Positions 1 through 11,886 of a stretch of DNA of 64,000 bases are shown piece after piece (the first letter of the stretch is position 1; each line of letters opens with the position of its first letter). The position numbers were made by a program, and so were the translations under genes. Origin of the DNA: Annona cherimola. Taxonomy: Eukaryota; Streptophyta; Magnoliopsida; Magnoliales; Annonaceae. The stretch lies in the NCBI GenBank assembly GCA_030490835.1, contig CM059971.1, positions 56,158,012-56,222,011 on the forward strand, in the 5' to 3' direction. The notes beneath the pieces were generated by a model. The model did no database searches. It had not been told where the DNA came from and saw nothing but the letters and a program-made list of their open reading frames with translations.

Positions 1-1089
1 TATAAAATTGAAGCTACTCTTATTTCAAGGGCTCTCATGATGAGGAGAGATTTTTCCAAAAAAGAATTCAATTCACTTCTCTTATAGGTCGCTAAGCATA
101 TATGGTAAGAAATACGTGCTAGGGTAAACCAACTCCTGACCAATAAGGAGTAATGTTCATGTGTGCCCATTTTGTACTTATTCAAGGTGCAATAATAGAA
201 ATTAGAGTTTATTTTTATGAATGGTTTAGATTAGAGAGTTTATTTTTTAATTATTTCTTAGTGCATAAGTTACTTGTTATACAAGTTAGCATAGTACGTG
301 AGTTTACTTATACGGCAAGTTTGTGAATTGCTTAGAGTTTCACTTTATTGTTGCTTAAGTTACCTTTTCTACAAATAGGGTTACGAAGGCTTTATGTAAG
401 ACAACTTTTTTTGATAACTAATTTGAGATTTTATTTTTCCAATAATTCTCTTCTAATTCTCCCATTCCTAATTCTTCTAATCTCTTTTTCTTTCTTCCCT
501 CCTCATCCCCTTGAGAGGATCCTTCCTCTTTCTTCTTTCTTTTTCTGTACTCGTCTTGCATCAACTTCACAACAGAGCGAAGTTTGGTGAAATTTTAAAT
601 CTGTTTACCATGAACAAAAAATTTTCTAAAAAATTGAAGTTACTGTTCATGCTAAGAGGTTACTATTCACATAAAGAGGTTACGATTCACTTGAAGAAGT
701 TACTGTTCACACAGCTAAGTAGCACCTCCATATGCTGCGCAATTCATTAATCAACTATTGGATTTTTTCAACAACACCTTCATACGCTGCTGGATTCCAT
801 ATTGGCGATTAGCAAATTTTTTAAAGTTTCCTCTTAGGCTGTGCAACTATATTTTTTTAGGCACTTGTCTTCATACGTTCTCCGAAATTTTTGCCACCCA
901 AAATTTTTTGGCACTGGATTTTGCTCCCCCCAACGCTGCCCAGCACCAAGTGAATTCCTGAACTTTCAAAAAATGGCACAACAACCCCTTAGTTCCAAAC
1001 ATTACACAACAGTTCCTGTATTCTAGAAATTGCAGCACTATACCTGAGTTTCAGAAATTATAAAAAAATTCTTCTACTTTCAAGAAAAT
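1..1089. other. Unassigned AT-rich DNA beside copia A
   Basis: No coding signal that I can support. It holds a pyrimidine-rich stretch at about 440-550 and scattered direct words such as GAGGTTAC near 655-685. In the orientation of the neighbouring minus-strand element A this is where its 3' untranslated region and 3' LTR would lie, but I found no matching LTR on the other side (4.8-6.5 kb), so an LTR is not claimed. Confidence 0.4.
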
Positions 1090-2330
1090 TTAGAAAAGCC
1101 CATTAGGTATTTGGTGAAAGGTCTTATAGAGCTTCTACAAAGGTGCATTCTTTCTACTTACAAATTTATCTTCCATAGTTGATAAAGCTAAATAAGTTTT
1201 TCTTGATACTACATGAGATGGAGCCGCTATTCCACAAGAAAGCATAACTGATATTTATTTTCACTCATCCAGGTCTCTACCTCAATCAGTATCTAGTTTC
1301 TTATTAAGTGCAAATCATGTCCTTAAGAGTGGATCAAGTAGTCCACAATGCCACCGAGATATTTGAAAATTCTCTTGACAGTTAGCTAATGTGCTCATCT
1401 AGGATTTGACTAATATCGGCTTACCAGACAACATAATAGATGTTAAAGTGAGTATACATCATAACATACAACAAGCCCTCAACTGGACTGACATAAGAAA
1501 CATTTCTTATTTCTCATGCTGAAGTCTTAGGATATATTTCAAGACTCAATGTGTTGCCTCTTATAATGGGATTATTAATGGATTTCTAATTTTGCATATT
1601 GAATTATTTAAGTACCTTATTAATGTAAGTTTTTTAAGAAAAACTAAGAAGTCTTCTTGAATGATCTCTATTAATTTTAACTCCATGCAATCTCTTCACC
1701 CATGTCCTTTATTTCAAAATTGGAGAACGATCATTCTTTAATTGTGATAAGGAATGTAAGATCACTTCCATTGAGCAAATGTCATCGACATAAAGGGATA
1801 GGATTACAAAATCACTCTTGAATTATTTTATGTAAACACAATGGTCTTCATTGATCATTGTAAACTAATAATATATTATAGCTTGTTGGAATCTCAGGTA
1901 CCACTATCTGAATGATTACTTGAGACCATAGATTGATTGCTGAAGCTTCCAGATTTTGGGCTCCTGCCTTCCTTCATGAATCTTATAGGTTGTTATATGT
2001 AAATTTTCTCGTACAGTTCTCCATTGAAAAAAGCTATCTTAATATCCATTTAGTGTTGTTCCAAATCCAAATTCATAATAGTCATAAGTATGAGGCAAAT
2101 GAAGGTAAACATTACAATCAAAGAGAAGGTTTTTTGTTATCTATACCCTCTTGTTGGATATAACCCTTAGCTAGTAGGTGAGTCTTGCACATTTAGATCG
2201 ATTCATCTACTTTGCATTTAATCTTGAGAACTAGTTTGTTCCAAATCATTTTGCAATTAGATGGAAAATCAACCACATCTTAGACCTGATTAGTCCTGAT
2301 AGATTCTAATTTTTTTTCTATTTCATTTTC
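1090..2330 (-). pseudogene. pol: Copia A reverse transcriptase and RNase H, broken
   Basis: The minus-strand translation shows the RT catalytic motif YVDDI at 1781-1792. Upstream is a version of the conserved copia stretch that normally reads QMDVKTAFLNG, here QH-stop-MDIKIAFFNG near 2020-2090. The RNase H side keeps KRIFKYLGG near 1350 and a decayed D-x-D segment (LDTD-stop-GRDLDE) near 1265-1300. Several stops and frame changes make it non-functional. It would have copied element RNA into cDNA inside virus-like particles. The N-terminal border toward 2330 is approximate; a linker open for 90 codons (2422-2694) lies between it and integrase. Confidence 0.8.
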
Positions 2331-2849
2331 ATTTTTCTTTAGTTGGGTCTGAGAGAGCTACATGAGCTGATCTAGATTTCTCATCTTCTTGATAGGTAAT
2401 TATCATGAAGGTTTTCTTAGGCTAATCATCATTGTGAAATGCAACAAATAAAAGGCTTTTCCTCAAGAACAAAACAACAGCGCGAGACATTTTTATAGAT
2501 ACTCCTCCAAAGATATTATTTTCGAGTATGTGGCTCCCACAGATACTGAGGTAAGTGTTCAGTTTCTTTAACTGATGGATTTTGTGCACTACTTCCTTTA
2601 GGGTTTTTATCTCATAGAGAGAAACATCCTTGTTAATCTCACCCAACTTGAAAATAATTCTCAAAGAATATGACATATCATGATTCAATCTCAATTATAC
2701 TTCCGTCCCATATTCATCTACAAATACATACCTTTTAGAGAGTTTAGAGTATTTGATAGAAATATATTGTTTTTCTTTCAGTCTCAACTTTGTATTTTTG
2801 AGAAGGATTATAGATGAAAGTTGCTGACCCCATGGAAGCGAGTTGCTTT

Positions 2850-3510
2850 ATTTAAGCTTTTAGCCTATCCATAATTAATAAGAAGTGAAGTAATTGATTT
2901 AGAGGGCACTAAGTTAAGTATATGGGCAGTTTTCATCAATGCATATCCCCAATAAAATATTAAAAAAGCTTATGCCATCATAAACCTTATCATATCTAGT
3001 AGGGTCATATTTCTTCTCTCGTCAACACCATTTTATTGCGAAGTTCTAAGAATAGTTAATTGTTTAACTATACCTTTTTCATCATAAAAGTTTTAAAATT
3101 ATTTAGAAAAATATTCACATCTTCGGTCAATTCTCATTATTTTGATCTTTCGATTTAATTGGTTTTCAACCATACTTGTGTAACGTTTTAAAGCATTTCA
3201 ATGCTTTCGACTTCTGGAAGATCAAGAAAATGCAATTGAATCGCGTGTAGTCATCTATAAAAGTAATAAAATATGTGATTCCATGTCTCGCCTTCACATT
3301 TATTAGACTACAAATGTTAAAATTAACAAATTGTAATGAAAACATACCTTTAGTTGCTTTACTTAATGGTTTCTCTGTTACTTTTCTTGCCGAACAATGT
3401 TCATAGGCAGATAAGTCAATTTTAGAGAGTGGACCAAGAAAGCCTTATTTAGCCAAGCTATTCATTTTGTTTTGTCTAATGCGACTTAACCTAGCAAGCC
3501 ATATATTTTC
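2850..3510 (-). pseudogene. pol: Copia A integrase, broken
   Basis: The translation shows the last half of the HHCC zinc-binding region (CEHCSARKVTEKPL, near 3370-3425). After it comes the catalytic-core opening, where the usual D of DVCGPI has become N (NICSLIN, near 3320), then ITFIDDYTRF near 3270. The second catalytic Asp region near 3125 is also degraded. Integrase would insert the cDNA into the genome. Loss of the first catalytic Asp plus stops shows it is dead. Confidence 0.75.
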
Positions 3511-3599
3511 ATCAAAGTTTGCACTAGAAGATATAATAAATAAAAAACAACCATCATTTGAAATAAGTACATTGTAATCAATGTCTAAAATCATGAAAC

Positions 3600-3960
3600 C
3601 ATTCTTAATAAAACTTGAGTCGTAATAAGTTGTTCTTAATATAGTGCTAACACAGCAGAAAATTTAAGAAACCCAAACTAAGAAAAGACAAAACAAAGAC
3701 TAAGTTTCGCCAGATCTCTAGAACATAATAGATGTCATATAAAAGTAGGGTTTGGCCATCATGTAACTCAACTTTGCAAGTTCCTATCCCTTTAACTTCC
3801 ACTTCGAAGTTACTTCCCATGAGATCTGTTCTCATTTTAACTGGAACTTGGTAATACTCCCAAATGGTCCTCAGTCCTAAGTTATGTGGTCCACTGATCC
3901 TAAGTTTACAATCCACAAAGCATATTATTTAGTTAGTATAATCGAGCTATATACAATAGA
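3600..3960 (-). pseudogene. pol: Copia A protease and GAG-pre-integrase segment
   Basis: The stretch 3647-3916 is open for 89 codons. It contains VKGIGTCKVELHDG and YYVLEIWRNLV, which match the copia segment after the protease (usually G-x-G-x-V..LxDG...V.YVPEL.+NL). The protease active site that normally reads WILDSG is WIVNLGS here, near 3900-3920, so the catalytic Asp is lost (D to N). A frame change separates the protease remnant from the longer open stretch. Confidence 0.8.
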
Positions 3961-3999
3961 AGTGAGAGCAGGAATATAGTTAGGTAATACATTCTTTAG

Positions 4000-4795
4000 C
4001 TTAGTACAATCACAAGTGAAATGTTCCTAACTTGTTACAATTGTAGCACTTGGTTATCACCTTTTTTTTCTTCATGCTTGCCTTACTTGCACTAATCCTT
4101 CTTAGTCTATTATGAGCCCTAATTATCCTTCCTTTCTTAAAGAGCATCTATTTCCTCTTACGCTTGAAATTCAAAGTTTTACACAGACTGGAAACAACAA
4201 CATATATTAATCTAGAAGAAGACTTTGTTACCTCCAAGTACTCATACTTTAACTTCAAGTAACATGAAATGTTATCAAGGGTCTTGATGTTATCGATATG
4301 CATCATGTTAATTTTTATATTTTTAAAGTTGATGAGGAGGGACCTTATCACAGCTTGAACCTGCTAATTGTTTGTGAGAGCATGCCTTGCTTAAGCTCGT
4401 AGATCATGTTTGAAATTTTTTGAAGATATTGCCTCATGGCGTGATTATGACACTTCTTGTAGGAATCGAGTTTGATAGTGAGCCTTCTCATCTTTGTGGT
4501 AGAGATGACCCTAAATTTTTTCTTTCAAGATAGATCACAATTCTTGAGCCATGATGTGCTATTCAAATCACACATTAGCTAATTCTATTTATTGCTCAAT
4601 AATGTGAGGTGAGCATTGCTATTCATTATTTTATAGGATTAATAGGCGTCATAGTTTGTCCTCTGTTGAGTAGTGTTTTCATGCTTAGTTCAGTCATAGC
4701 ATTGTTTAACATTTCCGGCACTTCTTATTCTTCCAAGAGATACTAGATGTTTTAGTGCCAGATGTCGTTGTTATCGCCATTCAATTTTTTCATCT
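4000..4795 (-). pseudogene. gag: Copia A gag with zinc knuckle, broken
   Basis: The likely start is the minus-strand ATG at about 4793, reading MKKLNGDNNDIWH, close to the usual gag opening KLNGDNYDTW of copia elements. A CX2CX4HX4C nucleic-acid-binding knuckle (CYNCNKLGTFHL, with the last Cys lost to a change near a stop) lies at about 4005-4047. Between them is 67 codons of open frame (4148-4351) and several stops. Gag would form the particle shell and bind the element RNA. Confidence 0.75.
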
Positions 4796-6466
4796 GTATT
4801 TAAGTTAGTAGCAATTATTTTTGATTTCATTAGTAATTGGTTAGCTACAAAGAATATGAGCACAAAATTAATACAAGCATAAAATATTATTTTTATCACA
4901 AAAAACTGACTAAATTAATTATGAAACAACACAGGGAACAAATTTGAATGTTTACTACATTCTTAGTTGTCGTTTTTTCATAAGTTTTGGGTTATCGTCA
5001 GTTTAGTTCAATCACACAAAATTTTAGCGTAGAGTGACAATTTCTTTGAATCATATCAACTTAAGAAGAAGCTTTTTTAAAATTGAAAAAACTTAAGCTT
5101 TTCCAATAAATCATAAATTAAAAAATTCAGCTATTCACTTAAATGTAATTAAAGTCTATGTATATTTTCTTTGGTCAACCAAGTAAAAGATTGGATAATG
5201 GGAGGTTCCCCTTACTTTAACAAGACTAATTAAATAATCATGAGTCCACTTACTATTACGGTAACTTTTAACTTAAACACCAACTGCTGGTCATGTCTAG
5301 AACTTTAACTTGACAACAAGTGAATTCTCAATCAAAAAGTTAAATAAATGCGAAAATTATATAAATCTTTTTTTGATCCATACACCTACAGAAAAGGTGC
5401 ACATCTTCTTAAAAATCTTTCCCAAAATGGATTCTTAATGTGTTTGACATATACTTTAGTGGCATTACTCTAAATGGTGGTATTATTCATGCATAAGGCT
5501 CTATCGTAACCCTTTTAATTAGAAAATATTTGTTGCCATTTCAGCTCTTGAAAATTTTGCATCATGTAAATTTGAATAGATAGATAAAAGGACTGATCTT
5601 TCGATGGCAAAATTGATCTTATGCTTTTCCATTTTCCCTAGTATATAGAAAGCATAAAAATAGTTCAAATGATTCATTTCTCCATTTTAGAATTATTATT
5701 TATGTTTCCATTATTTTTTGGAGTTAATGAAGTCGTGGAACTTTTACTTTAGGAATAGCCTTATGAGCTTTGAGTAAACTCATGCTATCAATATTTTTAT
5801 AGCTCCAGTACATTCATAGGGTGTGTATCTCAGATTCATCTTATATTCCATATAGTCTTTAAGAGTGGACACTTGAATGTTTTTAAGCTCGGCTTTAAAT
5901 TTATTTGACAAGGACATTTTTCCTAGTTAATTAGACTTAATGAAGCAATCATTAAGCATATATTGTGTATTTATTTATAAATGATGCGTATGACATGGCA
6001 TTTATAGGCATTTTATAAAATATCAAATTTGAGTCCCAAATAAGAAATCTAACTTTATTGTTATGTTTAGAATATCCAAATAAGTAGGAATTTTCTATTG
6101 AATAATAAAAAAGATTTAAAATGACCAAATTGCATAAAAAACATTTTGGACATCTCAAGCAACACCATGTTGTCATCACTAGCTGCCACTGACTAGTGTG
6201 GGCCAACTTGGGCCATTTGGTATTAGGACTAGTTGGACTAGGCCCACCTACTGCTAAGCTTAATAACATGCTGGGCCTAGCTTGGGCTGTGTTTGGTTGG
6301 ATTCAACCTAGTATCTATTCATTTAACTATTGATGTCATTACCGTTTTGGTGCTAATTAATCAAGGTTTGCTGAGCCACATCTAGGCCCATCTAGTTGGC
6401 CTAGGTTTAGTATTTGGATGCATGTTGGGCTCATATAGCCCAAGTCTAAGGAATGCGAGGGATATC
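4796..6466. other. Unassigned AT-rich DNA
   Basis: No gene, LTR or PBS that I can support. On the minus strand near 5815-5920 a short ATG-started frame (MSLSNKFKAELKNIQV and onward) reads like protein for about 35 codons and continues past a stop. I do not recognise it and it may be chance. The last part (6180-6470) is less AT-rich, with repeated GGCCTAG/GGGCC words. Confidence 0.35.
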
Positions 6467-6471
6467 AGCCA

Positions 6472-8096
6472 TGTTGGTCTTGAGTTTATGGCAAAATCCA
6501 AGAGAGGAGGGGTGGATTGGGTTCTTTTAAAATTCTTTCTTCGTGTTGAATGTAATCCCCCTTAGACTAAGTCCTCTTGATTAAAAAAACTAGAGAATAG
6601 AAATATAAGTAGAGCAAATATTACAAACACAAGAAATTATAGTGGTTCGGAACAACCTTTTCGACTCCACTCTTCCAAAAGTACACCCCTGTGCCTTGGG
6701 TTCCACTATATCAATAAACTTACAACTAGAATCTTTGCTCTCTTCTAGATTCTAGTTATAGGGGGCCTTTATAATTTTCACACAAGTAGATGGCGAGACG
6801 CACTCCAACCACATACTACTTGTCTCTACTTGTCCTTAGTCTCCAATACCAAACCAAGTGAAATCATAAAAGCAAAGAATAGAAATGAAAATCTACACTT
6901 TACAAATATGTAGGGAAGTTTTTAGCGTGGAGAAGAACGTGTATAATGAGTTGATGAAAAATCACTTCAGCACTTGCAGTGAATCGCATAGTTCTTCTTT
7001 TAGGAAGCTTTAATGAACACTTGAATGCTTGTAAGTTGAAAGGTGGAAGCTTAATCAATATTCTAGCTGACCTCTCCACTTCATTTTATGTGTATTAAAT
7101 AGAGAGAGAATAAATTTGAACATTACGAGGTAGTGGCTCACATTTAATGTGCCAACGTTCAAAATTTTTTAACCATTACAACCCAAGTTGCACTTGGAGT
7201 CGACTTCGGGTGCGACTTTGCCCAAGTCGCAAATTGGAGTTGACTTGGGTTGCGATTTTTTTCTTTAAAGCTTTGGTCTTCAAGCTTCAAATTCTATTTG
7301 GGGTCGACTTGGCCTCAGACTTGACTCAAGTCGCATGTGAAGTCGACTTCACACTTCATTTTGCTCATTGGAACTTTAACACTTCATACACTTGATCTAT
7401 TGATGCGTATGCCCTTCATTTCTTCATTTCATGGCCTCAAATACTTTCTTGGTCTTATATTCCTCTTTATCATTGTGTTTGGTCATGTCCATTTGAAATT
7501 TCATCAAGGGACCTGTAACTTGGATCTTGAATCAAGGCTACATAATGTTACTTAAGTCATTCTTCTCATTCTTGGACTTGAATCTACCTATTAGAACTAC
7601 CTTGTGCTCAAGTCAAATGCTGGGGTCGACTTAAGGTTCAACTTCACTCAAGTTGCATAACTGAGTCAACTTCATCTAGAACTTCACTCAAGTCGCATGT
7701 CGGAGTCAAGTTGGGTTGCGACTTGACTTCACCATATTCAACATCGGAGCCCTGAAGTTCATTCCGGTCACTGACGAAGTCAACTTGGGTTGCGACTTCA
7801 CCCAAGACACATGAAAAGTCAACTTCGGGTGCAACTTTATCTGTTCACGCATCCACAATTTTAGCGCTGTCGAAAATGACCCTTTGAAGTCGATACCAAA
7901 GTCGACTTGGGTATTGACTTGACCTAAGTCGATGCCTGAGTCAACTTGACTTGTGACTTGACCTGTCATGTTTGAATTTTGAAAATTTTTTAACCTTAAA
8001 TCATCTCAACCACATGTTAATACCTTATAACCTCTCAAATTAAGTTGTTAATTATCAAAATATAGATTGTGCTTAATTTTTTATTCATTTATAACA
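6472..8096 (-). mobile_element. Solo LTR of family S (S1), perfect 5-bp duplication
   Basis: The segment starts TGTTGGTCT and ends ATAACA. It is flanked by identical 5-bp copies AGCCA at 6467-6471 and 8097-8101, the signature of LTR-element integration. It is the reverse complement of the LTRs of element B (11,887-13,593). In sense orientation it runs from TGTTATAAATG to AGACCAACA, about 1.6 kb. No internal region is attached, so it is a solo LTR, normally produced by recombination between the two LTRs of a full element. It is crowded with GTCGAC-type palindromes between about 7190 and 7970 and has no coding capacity. Confidence 0.93.
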
Positions 8097-8101
8097 AGCC
8101 A

Positions 8102-10047
8102 AGGGCCATTTAGCAAATTTTCATCCATTTTTCTTTATGGAGAAACTATCCTGGGGAGTTTTTACAAAATTTCTATCTAGGTGCTATCCGAAAAGTTTCA
8201 AAGTTGGTTTAGTATGGGCATCTTAGGTCTTCTTAATTATTTTTATATTCGATTTACATTTTTTAATAATCTAATCTATTTAATAAGTCCAAATTTTTGT
8301 GACTAGTATATATAAGCATTAATTTGCATAATGAAATGAGACTAATAATTAATAATCATTTTAAAAATAATTTATATACAATAATTAACATAATTAACTT
8401 GCTAAAAAAAGTCTTATCATGAGCACATATAAGCCCAATGATCCAACCATCATGTTATCTTGTGAGAATCATCAAAGCATTACATATTAACCAAATGAAA
8501 CATGCAAATATATGTACTATTCAACTATCATAATTCAATTTTTTTTATTCAGATGCATAACCGCTTAGGTGTTCATTTACTACAATTAAAAATTAGTCAC
8601 GATCATAATATACATGGGTTGGAAATCCAATTTTTTCATTATATTTAGAAAAATTCGATGATAGAAAAAGTATGGCTTGATTATAGTTAGATGATGAGAT
8701 ATAGATATGTATATCAACATGATCATTGGCAAGTTCATCCAATGACTCTACGGAATCCATATCATGTAGGATTGAAACATCCCATTATTCCTTTCTAAAT
8801 ATTATTGCAAGAATGCCAACCAATTAGATTTATTCCAAACTGAAGCGAATAAATTTAAAAATAGGTATGAATATTATCAGATCCAAAAATAAATCCAAGA
8901 TGCAGAATTATGGATGTGATACCAAAGTTGGAATAAATGATCAAATTAAATAAATAGGGTGACCCCACCTCTTAGGAAATCAAGCCATAATGTAGGGTTA
9001 CGGATGTGGGATTGATGTTGCGTCTCAAACTTTATATTGCCTAGCTTTCCCACCTTTTCAAATTGAAATCATAGGATTGAAAACCAACCTTAATCTCACA
9101 GCTTAAATGCCTACATCACAAGGAATGAGAGCCCTAAGGTTTTCACATGTCATGTGTAGAGGATCCTCCTTTATAAGTGGAAGAGAGGAAGAGTCCGAAG
9201 GAACTTTCCTACAATTGATGCTTCTTCATCTTTATCTTAAGAGATAACTTCCTTTCTATATAAGATTTGTTTGAAGTGGGAGGAGCTTATTCCCTCAATG
9301 TGATAACTCTCACTTTAGAGGAGTACTCATTGATATGTAGTTTTAACAATTTCAAAGAGTTTAACACTAACCACCCTTGTTGACCTCAAAATATTTAAAT
9401 ATGTTTCCCCCTCTCTATAAGTAACTATATTGGTTCATATCCATGTCATGACTTCAACTAGCTATAACTAGTGCTTTTATCCATAATTCTTGTGGGATGA
9501 TGTTGGATCATAAAATTTTTCCAATTGTCCTTGCTTTAGAAAAATCTCCTATTTTGAATTTTAAAAATTCAATTTCCATAAATCATTTCCTCCAAATACT
9601 ATTCACCTTTCGATATATCAATGAATTCTTATAAAATAATATGTAAGTCAAAAAATTTCATAATAAAATTCCTTTATTTAATTACAATATTAATTTTTCA
9701 AAATTTTATTTCTATTTTTATTATTTATAAGTTTTAAGATAGGATATTCATCTAATATTTTAGTGATATTTTGTTCATATGATATTAGATTATCCCGATT
9801 CTTTTTTATTGAATTCGAATATATATTTACAGAATGATGCAAATATGGTATCTAATTCAATGCAACTGGGTGCAAAATTCAAATTTTAAAATTTTCTATT
9901 TTTATATAATTATTAATTTAGGTGTAGTTAACTTATATGTTAAGTTTACATACACCTATTTTAATATTTTTATAAAAAAGCAAAAAAATAAAAAAGGTTT
10001 TGCTTCCAGGTGCACTAAAATTGATGCATTAAATCAATTCCCTTCAT
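8102..10047. other. Unassigned AT-rich DNA
   Basis: I see no coding similarity. At about 9835-9990 there is a stretch (GGTGTAGTTAAC, TTAAGTTTACATACACC) of the same texture as the foldback elements at 52-58 kb, with short inverted words around an AT-rich centre. The remainder is low-complexity AT-rich sequence with no repeat partner recognised in the window. Confidence 0.4.
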
Positions 10048-11886
10048 TTAAAACCTTAATTCTATAAAGGGAAAATATAGATACAAAAAATCACAAAGGT
10101 TATAGAAAAGGGCAGTTAGCAAGTGATTTTTTATGTTAAGACTTAAAAGTAACTTTGCCCTTCCCCTTTGTTTCCTTCCAAAGGTCGAGAAAAGAAGGGG
10201 AGAGGAGAGTCCCATATCAATAACAGAGTCTTTAAAAAGATATTCCATAATACAATTCAATAGATTTCCATTCCAAAGTTTCTCAACATCGTTGAGGCCT
10301 AAAGCAAATTTGGCCCGAAGATGGGCTACTTAGTTTCCACTTATATAAATGTGGCAAAACAAAATTTTCCCAACAAATCCAAATTTAGAAAATTTTATCA
10401 ATCATAAATTAAATATTTAATGAGGTACTAGAAATTCCCCATAACCAATTTGTTAAAAGCAATGAATCAATTTCAATCTCCACTGCCATATTACCCAAAT
10501 CCTTTGACCATAATATCCCTAACAAAGTTGAAGTAGAGCCCATAGATAGCGGATAAGCCAGCCCTTTTTGTCTTTCACATTTTGCAGCTATAAACTATCC
10601 ATTTGAGTTGTGAAGAATTGCCTTATACCCCAAAATAAACCTTAAAAATTACATTTAACATCAATATCTAGTTTTACTCTCCCATTTCCTAGCTTACTCT
10701 AGTGATTTGTGATAGAATTTGGGTTGAAGTATAGGAGGCAATCATATATGCAACTTGGAACTAGTGTAAGAAGTCCACGGACCATTTCAGTTTATTCAAA
10801 ATCTATGGTTGAACAACATCTACTAAAAGCTAGTTCTGCAGAAACTAAAGGTGCTAGCACGAACTACTGAACATCATAATAGGTAGGAGTCCCTCCACTT
10901 TGAAAGAGTGAGGAGAATATTAGACATAGAGTTATATAGTTGAGGAATCTGGAGTATAAATCTAAAGGTTTGACATAAACAAAAGATAAAAAATGCATCA
11001 TCCTATTGATTGGAGTAGAAGATGCAACTGGGATTCATGGAGATACCACTCTTGGCAAGGTCTGATTTAGTGAGTAGAAAATCCCTAAACAAGTACCATC
11101 CAAAATCTAAAGTTCTTGGGAAGTTTAGTTTTCTAAGTGGCTTTCATTACCTTAAATATTAGTTGATCACTGGTTATCAAACCATTAGCTTGGAGCCTTT
11201 TAAAATGAGTGACCCAGTAGGCATATTTAACAAAGAAGTATCCATTTGTCTTTAAACTCCAAAATATCTTAACCCATTACTCGAAGGTAGAGGAATCTAG
11301 TGGATATTTGTGCTTTAATAACTCTCTAGAATGCATATCTAAAAAGCTCTCTTCCAAGCTGTCATGAGGTAGAGATCTTGCAACCATAAGAAGACCATCT
11401 GACAGAAGAACCAATAAAGAAATGAATTTGGTTTCCTTTTTGAACCCTCCATTTACAACCCTTTATCAATAAGTTTCTAAAATTTGTGATGCTCCTCCAT
11501 GAGAAAGAGCACCCAACAGGAATTTTACATATACAAAAACCTCCATTTGGAAAATATTTTGCCTTTAGCAACTTGTGGCATAAAGAGTTAAGTTCTAATG
11601 AAATTCTCCAAGGCTACTTCACGACCATGGAAAAATTAAAAGCTATTAATTTCTTGAAACCCATTCCATCACCCACTTTTGTTATGCACATTTTTTGTTA
11701 TGATACCTAGCTAATTTTCTTTTTGTCATTATTTTTCCTCCACTAGAACTTACAAAACATAAGATTCAATTCATGACAAAAGTATTGTGGAACCAACAAT
11801 AAGCTCACGGTGTAGGTCAAACTGGATTAGGCTTTTGCCTTTATCAATATTTCTTTACCATCACAAGAAAATTAGTCTATTCTAAT
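10048..11886 (-). pseudogene. LINE relic, 3' part: RT C-terminal part, zf-RVT region, RNase H
   Basis: On the minus strand 11,571-11,881 keeps words of the RT C-terminal domain (GGMGFKK-like, SLELNSLCHKLLKAKYF). The stretch 11,362-11,571 is open and reads LKAKYFPNGGF, SFSWRSI, LLIKGCKWRV, typical of plant L1-type LINEs before the zf-RVT end. At 10,250-10,740 comes an RNase H-like domain ending VAHLRAKFAL, as in plant LINEs that carry RNase H. Stops and frame changes are frequent. The missing N-terminal part is at 24,702-25,400, because element B inserted between the two at CTAAT. The exact 3' end and poly(A) were not found. Confidence 0.8.

Larger units (their letters stand above)
1090..4795 (-). 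mobile_element. Ty1/copia element A, decayed, no LTRs found
   Basis: Read on the minus strand, the order is gag, zinc knuckle, protease/GAG-pre-integrase, integrase, reverse transcriptase, RNase H, which is the copia order (integrase before RT). Every domain has in-frame stops or frameshifts. No PBS or LTR pair could be recognised, so the ends are approximate and mark only the outermost coding similarity. It belongs to a different copia lineage from elements B and C of this window: its protease region and integrase have other lineage-typical wording, for example ITFIDDYTRF in integrase. Confidence 0.85.

Noticed and set aside
1..6466. LTR pair around copia A
   Set aside because: I compared the flanks by eye and found no shared long words or PBS, so LTRs were not annotated.
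7190..7970. Regularly repeated GTCGAC words as a CRISPR-like array
   Set aside because: The copies are variable, unevenly spaced, palindromic and inside an LTR that recurs elsewhere with target duplications; the DNA is plant-type.
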